Assembly (NCBI GenBank): GCA_019634415.1
Contig: JAHQVJ010000215.1
Coordinates: 1-53,743, forward strand
Direction of reading: 5' to 3'
Length of the DNA: 53,743 nucleotides
Source: Myxococcales bacterium
Lineage (GTDB): Bacteria > Myxococcota_A > UBA796 > GCA-2862545
Position 1 is the first letter of the stretch. Each line of letters opens with the position of its first letter. This document shows, piece after piece, positions 35,731 to 47,700 of the stretch. The position numbers and the translations under genes were made by a program. Under the pieces are notes generated by a model, which did not search any database, was not told the DNA's origin, and worked only from the letters and a program-made list of their open reading frames with translations.

Positions 35731-36624
35731 CTACGGAATCACGGCCCGCCACGGCTGGGGCATCCACACGAACCGGTCTCCCAGCTGTACCAATCCGTCC
35801 ACCAGCTGCTCGTCGCCCTCGCCAGCGGCACACAGCCACGCGACCCAGCTCCTGTCGGGGTTCAGCTTCGGGGCCACGTCTCGGTAGCCACCGGGGAAGC
35901 GGCTCGACCAACGACTGGGACCGCGGAACGCCACGGCGGGGCACGACCACACCGCCAGCAGCTCACCAGACGAGACCACAGGAGGCGAACGCCGACGGAA
36001 ATGCGCCGCCACGACCTCCACGTCCACGTCCACGAAGGCCGCGTCCACGTCGTCGACGGAGGGCACCGTCCAGGGCACATCGCGTCGCAGCGCCTCCACC
36101 ACGGGCCAGGCGGCCTCCGCCACTTGCTCGGTATAGCCGTCGATCTGCGCCTGCAGGCCTGCCAGGCGCTCGAGCCTCAGTGTGACCTCCGTGGCCGCTT
36201 CGGCCACCACGGCCTCCACGTCGCGGGTGAGCAGCCGCGTGGACGGCGCCAGCTCGGTGGCCTCGATCGCCCCGAGCCCCCACAGCCCCAGCAACCGCCT
36301 CCGCGGCAGCGGATCGCCGAGCAGCGCCCGCAGCGCCTCGCGATCCAAGCAGCCCAGCGTCCGCGCCAGCGCGCCCCGCTGACGCGGGGTGGTGAGGGCG
36401 GCGTCGAGCACGCGCAGCGACGCCACGGGGTTGAAGGTATAGGTCAGCGGCGCAGGCCCCACGAACGAGGCCAGCTCGGGCTCCCCCGCCACCAGCGGCG
36501 TGGAGGGCACAACGTCGGGCTGTCGGGCGTAGCCCAGGGCCGCCAGCGCCTCCACGAGCTGCGCGAAGCTCCGCTCCGGAGCGGCGATCAGCGTGGTGGG
36601 CCAGCGCGCGTCGTCGCTGTGCAC
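35731..36624 (-). CDS. Unknown protein, paralogue of its upstream neighbour
   Basis: A 297-residue protein starting with a GTG that shares a base with the stop of the neighbouring gene (TAGTG). Middle helices (RGALARTLGCLDREALRALL) could be short HEAT-like pairs. The last 40 residues (RSWVAWLCAAGEGDEQLVD, then GLVQLGDRFVWMPQPWR) match the end of the neighbour (VSWVSWRW, then GLVFVNERWCWYPKPYR), so the two arose by duplication. There is no signal peptide or catalytic motif. Function unknown. Confidence 0.75.
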   Translation of the reverse strand: MHSDDARWPTTLIAAPERSFAQLVEALAALGYARQPDVVPSTPLVAGEPELASFVGPAPLTYTFNPVASLRVLDAALTTPRQRGALARTLGCLDREALRALLGDPLPRRRLLGLWGLGAIEATELAPSTRLLTRDVEAVVAEAATEVTLRLERLAGLQAQIDGYTEQVAEAAWPVVEALRRDVPWTVPSVDDVDAAFVDVDVEVVAAHFRRRSPPVVSSGELLAVWSCPAVAFRGPSRWSSRFPGGYRDVAPKLNPDRSWVAWLCAAGEGDEQLVDGLVQLGDRFVWMPQPWRAVIP

Positions 36625-37535
36625 TAGCCGTCCCACATCGCAGCGAGCACGGGACGAAGCACCCGATAGGGCTTCGGGTACCAGCACCAGCGCTCGTTGA
36701 CGAACACCAGCCCGTCGAAGCTCGACCCGGTGCTCGACCAGCGCCACGACACCCACGACACCTCGGGCCGCAGCGCCCCCGCCACACCGCGGAAGCCCTG
36801 CGCGAGGGGCCGCATCCAGGGCCCGTCCCGCCGCATCAGACCACCGGTGACCACGTCCACCTGCAGCTCGGGTCCGCCGGTGGGTCGCGCCTTGGACCGC
36901 TGCACCTCCCACCACCGCGCGTAGGCCTCGGCCGCACGCGGCGCCACGGCCTCCACGAACACTGCCGCTGCATCGTCGGGGGTCGGAATCACCGCGTCTA
37001 TCGCTCCCGATGCCAGCGACGCGATCACGGGACGCGCCACCCCCGCCAGCGTGGCCATGGACAGGATCGCCTGCCCGCGCATGACGTCGTCGTGCTTCCA
37101 CCGGTCCAGCAGCGCCTGGGCGGCGCTCGGCACCATGCCGTCCCCCAGGGCCAGCTCCTGCAGTCGCGGCGCCAGCTCGCGGGCATCGAGCTGCCCCACG
37201 GCCCCCACGCCCCGCCAGCGCACCGTCTCGTCTTGGTGATCGAGCCACCGCCGCACCTCGGCGGGTCCCAAGGCGCCGAGCGCCGACGCGAGGGCAGCTC
37301 GACCAGCAGGCGCCACGTCGCCCACGTCGAGCCACCACAGATCTCCGGTGGGATCCCGGTGCAGCACCACCGCCGGAAAGCCGCCCGGACGCACCCAGGC
37401 CGAGGTGAGGGCCGTGTCGCCGGAATCCACCCAGCCCAGCCGCCCCATGACGGGCGCTGGGTCGACGTGAGGGGGAAGGACGAGACAAGGCCCGATGGCG
37501 ACGGGGGAATCGTGGAGCACGAAGCCGAGTAACAC
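36624..37535 (-). CDS. Unknown protein with HEAT-like helices, first of a tandem pair
   Basis: A 303-residue protein. The start is taken as GTG at 37535, with ggag 13 to 10 bases before it; longer versions of the frame would run into the opposite-strand ATPase gene. The N-terminal ~70 residues are strand-rich. Residues ~85-140 look like HEAT or armadillo pairs (ALGPAEVRRWLDHQDETVRW, then RGVGAVGQLDARELAPRL). The C-terminal hairpin (SFDGLVFVNERWCWYPKP) recurs in the downstream gene. It heads the minus-strand cluster and is divergent from the AAA+ gene pair. Confidence 0.75.
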   Translation of the reverse strand: MLLGFVLHDSPVAIGPCLVLPPHVDPAPVMGRLGWVDSGDTALTSAWVRPGGFPAVVLHRDPTGDLWWLDVGDVAPAGRAALASALGALGPAEVRRWLDHQDETVRWRGVGAVGQLDARELAPRLQELALGDGMVPSAAQALLDRWKHDDVMRGQAILSMATLAGVARPVIASLASGAIDAVIPTPDDAAAVFVEAVAPRAAEAYARWWEVQRSKARPTGGPELQVDVVTGGLMRRDGPWMRPLAQGFRGVAGALRPEVSWVSWRWSSTGSSFDGLVFVNERWCWYPKPYRVLRPVLAAMWDG

Positions 37536-37621
37536 TGTGGGTTTCTCCGCTGCAGGCCCCAGGCCCTCCCGGACCGCAGGATACGTTGCTCGTGTTGTGT
37601 TTCTACGTTTTCGGAGGCCGC
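37536..37621. promoter_or_regulatory. Divergent intergenic region
   Basis: This 86-base gap separates the minus-strand pair from the plus-strand AAA+ gene and must hold promoters for one or both. On the + side it contains gttgctcgtgttg (37585-37597) and then an A/T-richer stretch before the ggagg ribosome site at 37613-37617. A similar string, gtttgctttgttgg, precedes the second AAA+ gene. I cannot assign -35 and -10 boxes with confidence. Confidence 0.35.
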
Positions 37622-39564
<1,943 letters not shown>

Positions 39565-39646
39565 CCAACCTGCTTCGTCATCGCCGTGCATGCGAGCGTC
39601 CAGCTATGTTTGCTTTGTTGGTCGATGTTGATGTTGGAGGGGATGC

Positions 39647-41497
39647 GTGCAGGAACTTCTCGACCTGGTGCTCGCCTCCCTCGACGATCAGCTCCCCGAC
39701 GATCCGATGGCCACCTACCGGAGGCTGCGCGACGAGGCCTCGGACGTGGATCGCTCGCTGCTGAAGGTGGCGGATCGCCTCGCGCTGGACGCCGCCGACG
39801 TGCTCATGGCGCGGCTCGCCATGGCGGTGGAGGAGGATCTGTCGATCCACCAGCGAGTGGTGGAGCTGCAGCCCGATGGCGAGAGCCGGCCCACCGTGGG
39901 GCTGCTCGGGCGGATCCTCGCCCCCTTCGGCCAGCAGGGGCCCGCAGCGGTGGCCCGCAGCGCGGCCCTCGAGGTGGGGCTGGTGGCGCTGGGCTCTCCG
40001 GAGCTGCCGCTGGTGCGCCGCTCGGTGGCCATGCCCATCGCCGTGCTCCAGGCCCTGCGGGGGCATGATCGCGACGCCTCGCGGCCCGGCTGGATGACCC
40101 TGGGGGAGGAGCTGGAAGCCCAGGCCGCACGGCACGGCACGGCCATCGCCGAGAGCACCAACGTGCTGGTGGTGCGCTCCCCTCACCTCGCCGAGGCGAA
40201 GGCGGCCGCCAGTGCGGTGGCCAAGGCCGCCGAGCGCGGCACCCTGTGGGTCGACGCCAACCCCGTGGGAGTGCCGGTGCGCTGTGTGCTGGCGAACGCC
40301 TGGCCCGTGCTCACCGCCCAGGCCGGACCCGATGCCCACACGCTGGTGGAGCGCCTGCCCCGCTGGCGGGAGCCCGTGCTGGTGGTGGCGGGCGTGGACG
40401 GCGCAGTGGAGGGCGCAGGGGGCCATCCGCTGCTCACCTGGCGCGTGCCCGTGCCGTCGGCCCAGTCCCGAGCACAGCTGTGGCGCAACCTGCTGCGCGA
40501 CCGCGCCGACGCCGTGGAGCTGGGATCCGCCTACCGACACCGCGCAGGTCGGATCCACGATCTGGCGGGCCTGGCGCGCACCGCTGCACGGGTGGAGGGG
40601 CGCGACAAGCCCTCGGCCGCAGACGTCAAGGAGGTGGCGCGCGAGGGCCACGAGGCGCTGGGCAGGCTCGCCCAGCTGCTCCCCGATCCGGTGAGCGACG
40701 AGGCGTTGGTGCTCGCACCCGCCGTGCGCAGCGATCTGGAGTCCTTCCTCACGCGCGCGAAGCACCGCGAGAAGCTCGTCGAGAAGCTGGGAACAGCCGC
40801 CCAGGCGCGCTACGCCACGGGGCTGAGGGCGCTGCTGGTGGGCCCGTCGGGCACCGGCAAGACCATGGCGGCCTCCTGGCTGGCCACGAAGCTCGGCCTG
40901 CCCCTCTTCCGCGTGGATCTGGCGGCCGTGGTGGGCCGGACCATCGGGCAGACGGAGCAGAACCTGTCGGAGCTGCTGTCGCGGGCGGAGGCCTCGGAGG
41001 TGCTGCTGTTCTTCGACGAGGCCGACAGCATGTTCGCCAAGCGCACCGACGTGAAGCAGGGCACCGATCGGTTCGCCAACGCCCAGACGAACTTCCTGCA
41101 CCAGCGCATCGAGACCTACGAGGGCATCGTGGTGCTGGCGAGCAACAGCCGGGGGCGGTTCGACAGCGCCTTCAGCCGTCGCCTGGACCTCATCGTCCAG
41201 TTCCCTCACCCCGCCCCCACGGAGCGGCTGGAGCTGTGGAAGGCCCACCTGGGGGAGCACGGCGTGTCGGCCCAGGAGCTCAACGTGCTGGCGGCGTCGT
41301 GCGATCTGCCGGGAGGCCACGTGCGCAACGCCGTGATGGCAGGCACGGTGCGTGCCCACGACGCAGGGCGCACGGTGAGCTTCGACGATCTGGTGGAGGG
41401 GCTGCGCATGGAGTACCGCAAGCTCGGCAAGGCCATCCCGAGCGCGCTCCTCAAGAGCCGGCGCGCCAACGGGGCTGCTGCAGACTCGGTGTCGTGA
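39647..41497 (+). CDS. eCIS-type AAA+ ATPase, second copy with altered pore loop
   Basis: A 616-residue tandem paralogue of the preceding ATPase, colinear with it throughout: Walker A GPSGTGKT is again at 399-406. The start is GTG at 39647 behind ggagggg. Walker B (LLFFDEAD) and the Arg-finger region (AFSRRLD) are intact, so ATP binding and hydrolysis should be possible. The pore loop is changed: where the first copy has SKYIGETE, this one has GRTIGQTE, so Thr432 replaces the substrate-gripping Tyr432. The two may form mixed rings or this copy may serve a different substrate; both ideas are inference. The N-terminal regions diverge more than the ATPase cores. Confidence 0.87.
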   Translation: MQELLDLVLASLDDQLPDDPMATYRRLRDEASDVDRSLLKVADRLALDAADVLMARLAMAVEEDLSIHQRVVELQPDGESRPTVGLLGRILAPFGQQGPAAVARSAALEVGLVALGSPELPLVRRSVAMPIAVLQALRGHDRDASRPGWMTLGEELEAQAARHGTAIAESTNVLVVRSPHLAEAKAAASAVAKAAERGTLWVDANPVGVPVRCVLANAWPVLTAQAGPDAHTLVERLPRWREPVLVVAGVDGAVEGAGGHPLLTWRVPVPSAQSRAQLWRNLLRDRADAVELGSAYRHRAGRIHDLAGLARTAARVEGRDKPSAADVKEVAREGHEALGRLAQLLPDPVSDEALVLAPAVRSDLESFLTRAKHREKLVEKLGTAAQARYATGLRALLVGPSGTGKTMAASWLATKLGLPLFRVDLAAVVGRTIGQTEQNLSELLSRAEASEVLLFFDEADSMFAKRTDVKQGTDRFANAQTNFLHQRIETYEGIVVLASNSRGRFDSAFSRRLDLIVQFPHPAPTERLELWKAHLGEHGVSAQELNVLAASCDLPGGHVRNAVMAGTVRAHDAGRTVSFDDLVEGLRMEYRKLGKAIPSALLKSRRANGAAADSVS

Positions 41498-41581
41498 GGA
41501 GGCGACACATCACCTGGACGACTGTCGCGCAGCACAGACGGCTCCGCGCCCCGATCCGCACACGCACGTCCAGAGAGCCGC

Positions 41582-41597
41582 TGGCACGATCTGTGAA
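41582..41597 (+). promoter_or_regulatory. Possible sigma-54-type promoter of the lipoxygenase cassette
   Basis: tggcacgatctgtgaa matches the -24 half of the sigma-54 consensus (TGGCACG) perfectly, and the -12 half less well: TTGCA would be expected where gtgaa is found, so the important C is an A. Its distance would place the start about 17 bases before the ATG at 41624, just ahead of the ggagg ribosome site at 41611-41615. The remainder of the 126-base gap shows nothing else I can name. Confidence 0.3.
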
Positions 41598-41623
41598 ACT
41601 GTCCGCATCCGGAGGGCACGATC

Positions 41624-43726
41624 ATGCCGGAACAGGACAACCCGATCTCCTACGAGGAGTTCCTCGTCGATCCACGACAGCTCTTCGACGATCCGGCGGC
41701 ACGGGAAGGCCAGGTCGTGCTCTTGGACGGCACGGGCCGCCTGGTCGCAGAGAGAGCCGACGAGGATCTGCAGGCCAAGCTCCGCAGGCTCCCCCACTCC
41801 GACTTCTGGTCGGCGCTCGCCCAGTGTCTCGCCCGAGAGTCGTCGCGCTCCAGCCACACCGACTCGGAGCTCGACGACATGGTGAACGCCATGGCATTCC
41901 TGGCACCCGACGAGTCGGTCCCCCTGCTGCACTACAAGGATCCAGACACCGGCGAAGTGGAGCACCAGGTGGTCGCCCTGCCGAAGCTGTTCGATCCGAA
42001 GCTGCGAGCCGACCCGATCCCGCCCGAGCCCGGGGACAAGCCATGCTTCGTCCGCACGGGACCATTGGTGCGCGGCAAGTGGTACAAGGCACAGCCCTGG
42101 CACTGGAAGCGACGCGGCCTGTTCTCCTGGTGGCCCGATCGAGAGCTTCCCCCGCGTCGTGACCTGGCGCTGTCCTTCTGCCGCAGCATCGAGAACTACC
42201 TGTACCCGGCAGGCATGCCCCGCAGTCTGTATGGCAGCTACCTGCTGTTCCTGATGGCCTATCGGCCGCTGGTGGAGTCCCTCGGGGTGCTGCCCTGGTA
42301 CCCCTTCCGTGACGATCGAGCGGCCGAGCAGCACATGGATCGGGCCGCCTGGCCGCCCCTTCAGCGGGACGACGACGACCAGGCCTGGATCGAGCGCCGT
42401 GTGCTCGAGGGCGTCTACCCCGTGCCGTGGCGCGTGGGCCGCGACGCGAATCACGTGCGCGCCGTCTTCGAGTGGAACGACTGCCGGTTCCGGGAGAGCG
42501 CCTGGCGCGACACCTGGCGCGCCCCCCAGTGGCCGCCGAAGCCCTCCCAGAAGCTGCCGAACCTGACGGCCGAGTTCCGAGTGCACGAGCGCGAGCAACG
42601 GCTACAGCTCGTGTCCATCGAGGTGCAGTACCGGCGATGGTCCTGGGGCAGCCGCTGGCTGGGACGTTGGTCCATGCAGCCCGCCCGCACGGTGACGCCC
42701 GACGACGGAGCGGTGTGGGAGCGGTCCCTGCAGCTCCTCCAGGGCGCGCTGTTCCTCCAGTCCGAGATCGAGGTGCACCTGGCACGCTGCCACCACTTCG
42801 GGGAGTACATCCAGGTGGCGCTGCACCAGGCCTGCGAGGCCACGGGATGTGATCCGCGCGGTGACTTCCTCCGCATCTGGAAGACCCTGCTCCCCCACGT
42901 CAACGCGACCGACATGCTGAACCTAGCTGCCGACACGCTGATCACCGGTGGGCGCATCGGGATCCTGCCCAACGCCACGCCGCTGCACTGGAAGGCCCTT
43001 CGGCGACGGATCGGGCGCGACATGGGGGCGATGGACTGGAAGGGCTTCGTCCCGCGCAGGCCGCTGCTCGCACAGGCCGATCTCTACGCCCGCGCCGCCG
43101 GCCACTTCTGGGAGCGCCTGGTGCCCTACGTGCGCGACCGACTGCAGGTCGGAGACGACGACGAGGACGCACCCGTGGAGCCACAGGTCCGCCGGCTGTC
43201 GGAGATCCTCCGCTCGGGGGGCCTCGTCCACCGTCCGTTCCAGGGGCTGTCGCGCGACTCCCCGAAGTGGCACGACGCCGTGCGCTCCGAGCTGCCCACG
43301 CCACGCAGCCGCCGCAGACCGGCGTTCTCCCCCATCGAGACCCGCGGCGACATGGCCCAGTTCGTGGCCTACGCCATCTTCCACTGCACCTTCGTGCACA
43401 CCTGGTCCAACAACTCCCAGTGGGTCGACGGAGGCGATCCCCGCAAGGCCCCGATGTCGGTCCGGGCCGACATCTTCGACGCCGTCGCCGATCCGGCGAA
43501 CCGGGTGCCCGATGGGGCCATCATGGCGCTTCAGAAGCTGGTCACCAACGCGCTCACCAAGATGGACATGGGCTACGTGCTCGTCAACGACATGCTGCCC
43601 CTGCACGATCATGCATTCGTCGACATGGTGTGCGGGTTGGACGCTCCGTTCCAGGATCCCCAGGACACCGAGGACCCGGACTTCCGCCTCCGCAAGGACC
43701 ACATCCGCTCGCGGGTGTGCGCATGA
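41624..43726 (+). CDS. Lipoxygenase
   Basis: A 700-residue non-heme iron dioxygenase of the lipoxygenase family, which adds oxygen to polyunsaturated fatty acids to give hydroperoxides. The evidence is the ligand pattern: HLARCHH gives His385 and His390 in the HxxxxH helix, and VHTWSNNSQW gives His592 and Asn596 (HxxxN). PHVNATDMLNLAADTLITGG is the usual IN..AR..LI stretch. The residue at the Coffa stereocontrol position appears to be Gly442, which in studied enzymes favours R products. The chain ends in Ala700, not the usual ligand Ile. No signal peptide and no PLAT domain are evident. ATG follows ggagg by eight bases, and the stop overlaps the next ATG by four. Confidence 0.85.
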   Translation: MPEQDNPISYEEFLVDPRQLFDDPAAREGQVVLLDGTGRLVAERADEDLQAKLRRLPHSDFWSALAQCLARESSRSSHTDSELDDMVNAMAFLAPDESVPLLHYKDPDTGEVEHQVVALPKLFDPKLRADPIPPEPGDKPCFVRTGPLVRGKWYKAQPWHWKRRGLFSWWPDRELPPRRDLALSFCRSIENYLYPAGMPRSLYGSYLLFLMAYRPLVESLGVLPWYPFRDDRAAEQHMDRAAWPPLQRDDDDQAWIERRVLEGVYPVPWRVGRDANHVRAVFEWNDCRFRESAWRDTWRAPQWPPKPSQKLPNLTAEFRVHEREQRLQLVSIEVQYRRWSWGSRWLGRWSMQPARTVTPDDGAVWERSLQLLQGALFLQSEIEVHLARCHHFGEYIQVALHQACEATGCDPRGDFLRIWKTLLPHVNATDMLNLAADTLITGGRIGILPNATPLHWKALRRRIGRDMGAMDWKGFVPRRPLLAQADLYARAAGHFWERLVPYVRDRLQVGDDDEDAPVEPQVRRLSEILRSGGLVHRPFQGLSRDSPKWHDAVRSELPTPRSRRRPAFSPIETRGDMAQFVAYAIFHCTFVHTWSNNSQWVDGGDPRKAPMSVRADIFDAVADPANRVPDGAIMALQKLVTNALTKMDMGYVLVNDMLPLHDHAFVDMVCGLDAPFQDPQDTEDPDFRLRKDHIRSRVCA

Positions 43727-44703
43727 CGGCCCGATTCACGGCAGAGGACAAGCGGGACACCCTGTGGCGAAAGGTGATCCGCTGCGAGTACCCGAAGCTG
43801 CCACACCAGCGCGGGATCGAGTTCGTGCAGGCGCTGGCACTGGCCGAAGACAAGAACGAGCTGCTGATGCGCACGTTCCTACGCGAGGCGGACGAGCTGG
43901 AGCCGGAGCACGCAGGGAAGATCTTCCACGGCTGCGGCACCGTGGCCAAGGTCCGCTGGGTGCCGGGCGCGAACGCCCAGCACCACTTCACCGGCTTCCT
44001 GCGTCACGGAGGGGTGGGCCTGCTGCGCGCCTCGCTGTCGAACACCGACGAGACGTTCTCACCAGGCATCGGGCTGAAGCTGTTCGCGGACGGCGAGGGC
44101 GTGCCCACCGAGAACCTGGTGGCGTCCCACACCCTCGAAGGGCTGCCGATGGGCAGCGGCTTCCTCGACGAGACCCTGAGCACCACCATCCCCCACCCCA
44201 TGCGCCCCCGCGACACGCGCCGGCTGGACACCACCTTCGCCTTCTACGGCTGGCGCGCCATCACCGGTGTGTTCGAGGCGGCGATGGCATGGACCTGGAC
44301 GGCCGAGGATCCTCCGAGCAGCGTGTCGCTTCCCCTCGACGCCCTCGCGTCGCGCCGGCCCACCGGCGAGCTGGAGCCCGAGCCGCGCGCCCCCGCCTCG
44401 CTGGCCTTCGCCCCGCTGCCGGGGATGGCCGCGGCCTTCCAGGACCAGTCCAGCGCCGACTTTCGCGACGTGTTCCGCCAACACGTCCTGGAGGGGAGCG
44501 AGCTGTTCGAGATCCGGGCCGTGGAGGGAGACGACGACGAGACGATCTTGGGCACCCTCGTGGTGGAGAGCCGCTTCGTGGCGTCGCTGTACGGGGATCA
44601 GCGGCTGTTCTTCCGCCACCCCCTACCCCGCGACGTGAAGGCCACGTGCCCGCAGCAGCAGCTCGGGGGCTCGTACGCCCCGATCCGAGAGGATGCGCAG
44701 TGA
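43723..44703 (+). CDS. Catalase-related protein, allene-oxide-synthase-like partner of the lipoxygenase
   Basis: A 326-residue protein that resembles the catalase-related domain of coral and Acaryochloris allene oxide synthase-lipoxygenase fusions and small bacterial relatives. The distal heme side is visible: GKIFHGCGTVAKVRWVP with His69, and then FTGFLRHGGVGLLRASLSN, FSPGIGLKLFADG and PTENLVASHTLEG, in the order of that family. I could not place the proximal heme Tyr with certainty; SRFVASLYGDQRLFFRH near the end is the candidate area. It would act on fatty-acid hydroperoxides made by the coupled lipoxygenase. Its last 81 bases overlap the opposite-strand kinase gene. Confidence 0.6.
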   Translation: MTARFTAEDKRDTLWRKVIRCEYPKLPHQRGIEFVQALALAEDKNELLMRTFLREADELEPEHAGKIFHGCGTVAKVRWVPGANAQHHFTGFLRHGGVGLLRASLSNTDETFSPGIGLKLFADGEGVPTENLVASHTLEGLPMGSGFLDETLSTTIPHPMRPRDTRRLDTTFAFYGWRAITGVFEAAMAWTWTAEDPPSSVSLPLDALASRRPTGELEPEPRAPASLAFAPLPGMAAAFQDQSSADFRDVFRQHVLEGSELFEIRAVEGDDDETILGTLVVESRFVASLYGDQRLFFRHPLPRDVKATCPQQQLGGSYAPIREDAQ

Positions 44704-47700
44704 GGCCTCGGCCTCGTCGTCGTCGCCGTCCAAGGCCGCGCGGCGGAGCCGGGCGCTGACCCCGAACATCAGGTGCCCGGTGCTCCGCGCGTGCTCCCCG
44801 AGCGCGTCCAGGTGACGCCGCTCGGACACCGAGTCGCCCAGGTGTCGGGCATGACGAGCCCTCAGGTGGGCCGCATACAGCTTCGCCAGCGGCGATCCCT
44901 CACGCGCCATCTGCGACGCGGCTCGTCCGAGGGCTCGCGCGGTGATCCCGCCCGCGCTGATGGCCAGCGATGCCTCGAGGTGCCGATACACCACCCGAGG
45001 AAACTCGAACGCCTGCATCGGACCGGCGAATCGCCAGGCATCCTGCAGCTCGCGGTAGGCCTGTTCGGATCGCCCCGCTGCCCGCAGCAGCTCCACTCGC
45101 GACACCATGGCAGTGAACTCGAACGTGGGGGGAGCAGGCGTCGGCAGCGCCTGTAGGCCCTCGACCAGGGACTGCTCCGACGCATCGAGATCTCCGTCCA
45201 TCACGGCGAGCTGGGCCTCCGACGACAGGCCGAGCATCGCGGCCGACGCCCGATCATCGACGGCGTGGAAGCGCACGCGCAGGTCGAGGACCATCGCCCG
45301 AAGCTCCTCCACCCGCACCAGCGCGTACTGCGCGATGGTCAAGTACACCCAGCCCAGCGTGCGCTCCCATCGGTAGGCCCCCGTGGCTCGGTAGTGCTGC
45401 TCGGCCTGCTCGAGCATGGGCAACGCAGCGCGGGCCTCCCCTCGCAGCAGCCGCGAGTAGCCGTGGCTCACGAGCAACCACGCCCGAAGGTCGGCGTCAT
45501 CTGGGGAAGCCAAGGCCCGAGCGGCGTCGAGCAAGCGCCTCACCCGTCGAGGAGAGACGCCAGCCGCCTGCTCGAAGGCCGCCTGGAGCGCGAGCGCCCG
45601 CGCTGCCCGCACGGGGTCCCCGCTACGCAGCGACAGGTGCAGGTGCTGCCCCTGAAACGCCACCGCACGGAGGGGATCGTGCTGGCTCAGGGCCCCCACC
45701 ACCGTCCACAAGACGTCCGCCTGCAAGCAGCTGTCGGGCCGTTGCCGCGAGGCCAATCGGAGCGGACGAACACGGGCACGCGCGCCCCACCACAAGCCGC
45801 GGGCCACCGACAGCCCCCGTCCCCGCGGCACACGGAAGCCATGCTCTCGCAGCAGGCGCTGAACCTCCACGTCCGCCTCGCCGAACGCCCCACACGCCGT
45901 GAGCAACTCGGCCGCCTGTAGCCGGTCTTCGAGGGACCCGAGCTCGATCCGCAGCGCCGCCGCCTCCCGAGCCCGGCCCGCGGCGGCAAGCGCCTGGGCA
46001 AAGGAGCGCTTCAGCGCATCCTCGGGATCGTCCCGGGTCGCGACGGCCAGCTCGTACAGCTGCGCCGCCCTGCCCCAGGCGAATCGGGCACGGGCCTCCT
46101 CCGCCGCCTGCACCGCGAAGGGATGAGCACGCTGGGGTCGATCCCCCAACGCAAAGTGCCGTGCGGCGGAGTCCGCTCGGCGGTCCTCGGCGAAGGCCTC
46201 CGCCAAGGCCAGGTGGCGTCGCTGACGGGACGCCGCCTGCTCGGCATTCACCGCCTCGCGCAGCAGGTCGTGGCTGAGATCCACCTCGTCGGCGGCGCGG
46301 CGCGTGAGAAGGCCAGCGGAGATCAACGCATCGAGGGCGCTCGGCAGCACCACCGACTCCGGCAACGAGCGAGCCAGCACCGCAATGGGCAGCGGCCCCT
46401 GGTGCACCGCGGTCGTCGCCGCAGCCTCGACGGCCTCGGGGCCGAGCGCGACCAGCTCTTCCCGGACGAGATCCGGCAGCGCGGCACCCAGCGACACCGG
46501 CCGCCGAGCCAGCCGACGGAGCCACACGAGCTCCCCCTGGCAGGCCTCCGACAGCGCCTGGGCGTCGCCATCGGGCTGCAGCATGCGCGCCACCGTGAAC
46601 ACGTCGTCCCTCGGCAACGGCCGAAGGGCCCACGTGGGGGCCTGCGCGAACCAGTCCCGAGCCTGCAGCGAAGCCTGGTCCAACAGGGGCCGATGGGTCA
46701 GCAGCACCGGGCTCGCGGCATGGGTCACGAACGCCGACAGCAGGCGCTGGCTGTCGAGGTCCAGCCACTGCACGTCGTCGATCCACAGGACCGGGTCGCC
46801 CAGGTGGGCCACCGCCCGAGCCAGATCTCGTCCCGCCTCGTCCAACGAGGCCTCTTCCACGGTGGAGGCGCCGACCGCCTCGCGCACCACGGGGAAGAGC
46901 GCGGCCAGCGCGGTCGGCGGCGGCCGCAACGCTGGCGTGCGCGGGGAGGACAGGCGTGCCGCCACCGCGTCCACGATGCGGTCCAGCCCGTTGAAGGACA
47001 CCGACTCCGACGGATGACACCGACCCGCCAACATCGCGCGCCGCAGCGCGACCTGCCGGGTCAGCGCCGTCTTGCCGACCCCAGCGCTTCCTTGCAGCCG
47101 CACGACCCCGCCCGCATCGAGGCGCTCGTGCAGCCACGCCAGCTCGTCCACACGGCCCACGAAGATGCGTCCGATCTGCTGCATGGCAGGCGTGCCCAGC
47201 AGCTCCATCGCCCGGCGGACGTCGGGGCGCTCCTCGGGATCCGGTGCCAGGCACGCCAGTGCCAGCGCTCCGAGATCCGCATCCACGCTCCCCAGATCCC
47301 GAGGTCTCACCACCGGACGAGCGCGTGGATCGTGGAGCTGTCCCGTGAGCAGCTCCAGCAAGAGCACCCCCACCGCATAGAGATCGGAGGCCGCACTGGG
47401 AGGACGCCCCCGCAGCACCTCCGGCGCCAGGTACGCCAGCGTGCCCGCGGCCTCGGCCTCCTCGGCGTCGACCGCCCTCAAGGCGAGCCCGAAGTCGAGG
47501 ATCACCAAGCGCCCGCTCGCCTCCACCAGCAGGTTCGTCGGCTTCAGATCGCGGTGCAGCAACCCTGCATCGTGCACGGCTGCCAGTCCGGACAGCAGCT
47601 GACCCACCACCGCTCGGATGGCCTCACCGGAGCGGCGCGTCTGCACGTCGAGGGGCTGCCCGTGCACCAGCTCCATGGTGAAGAATGCGCCCCCCTCGTC

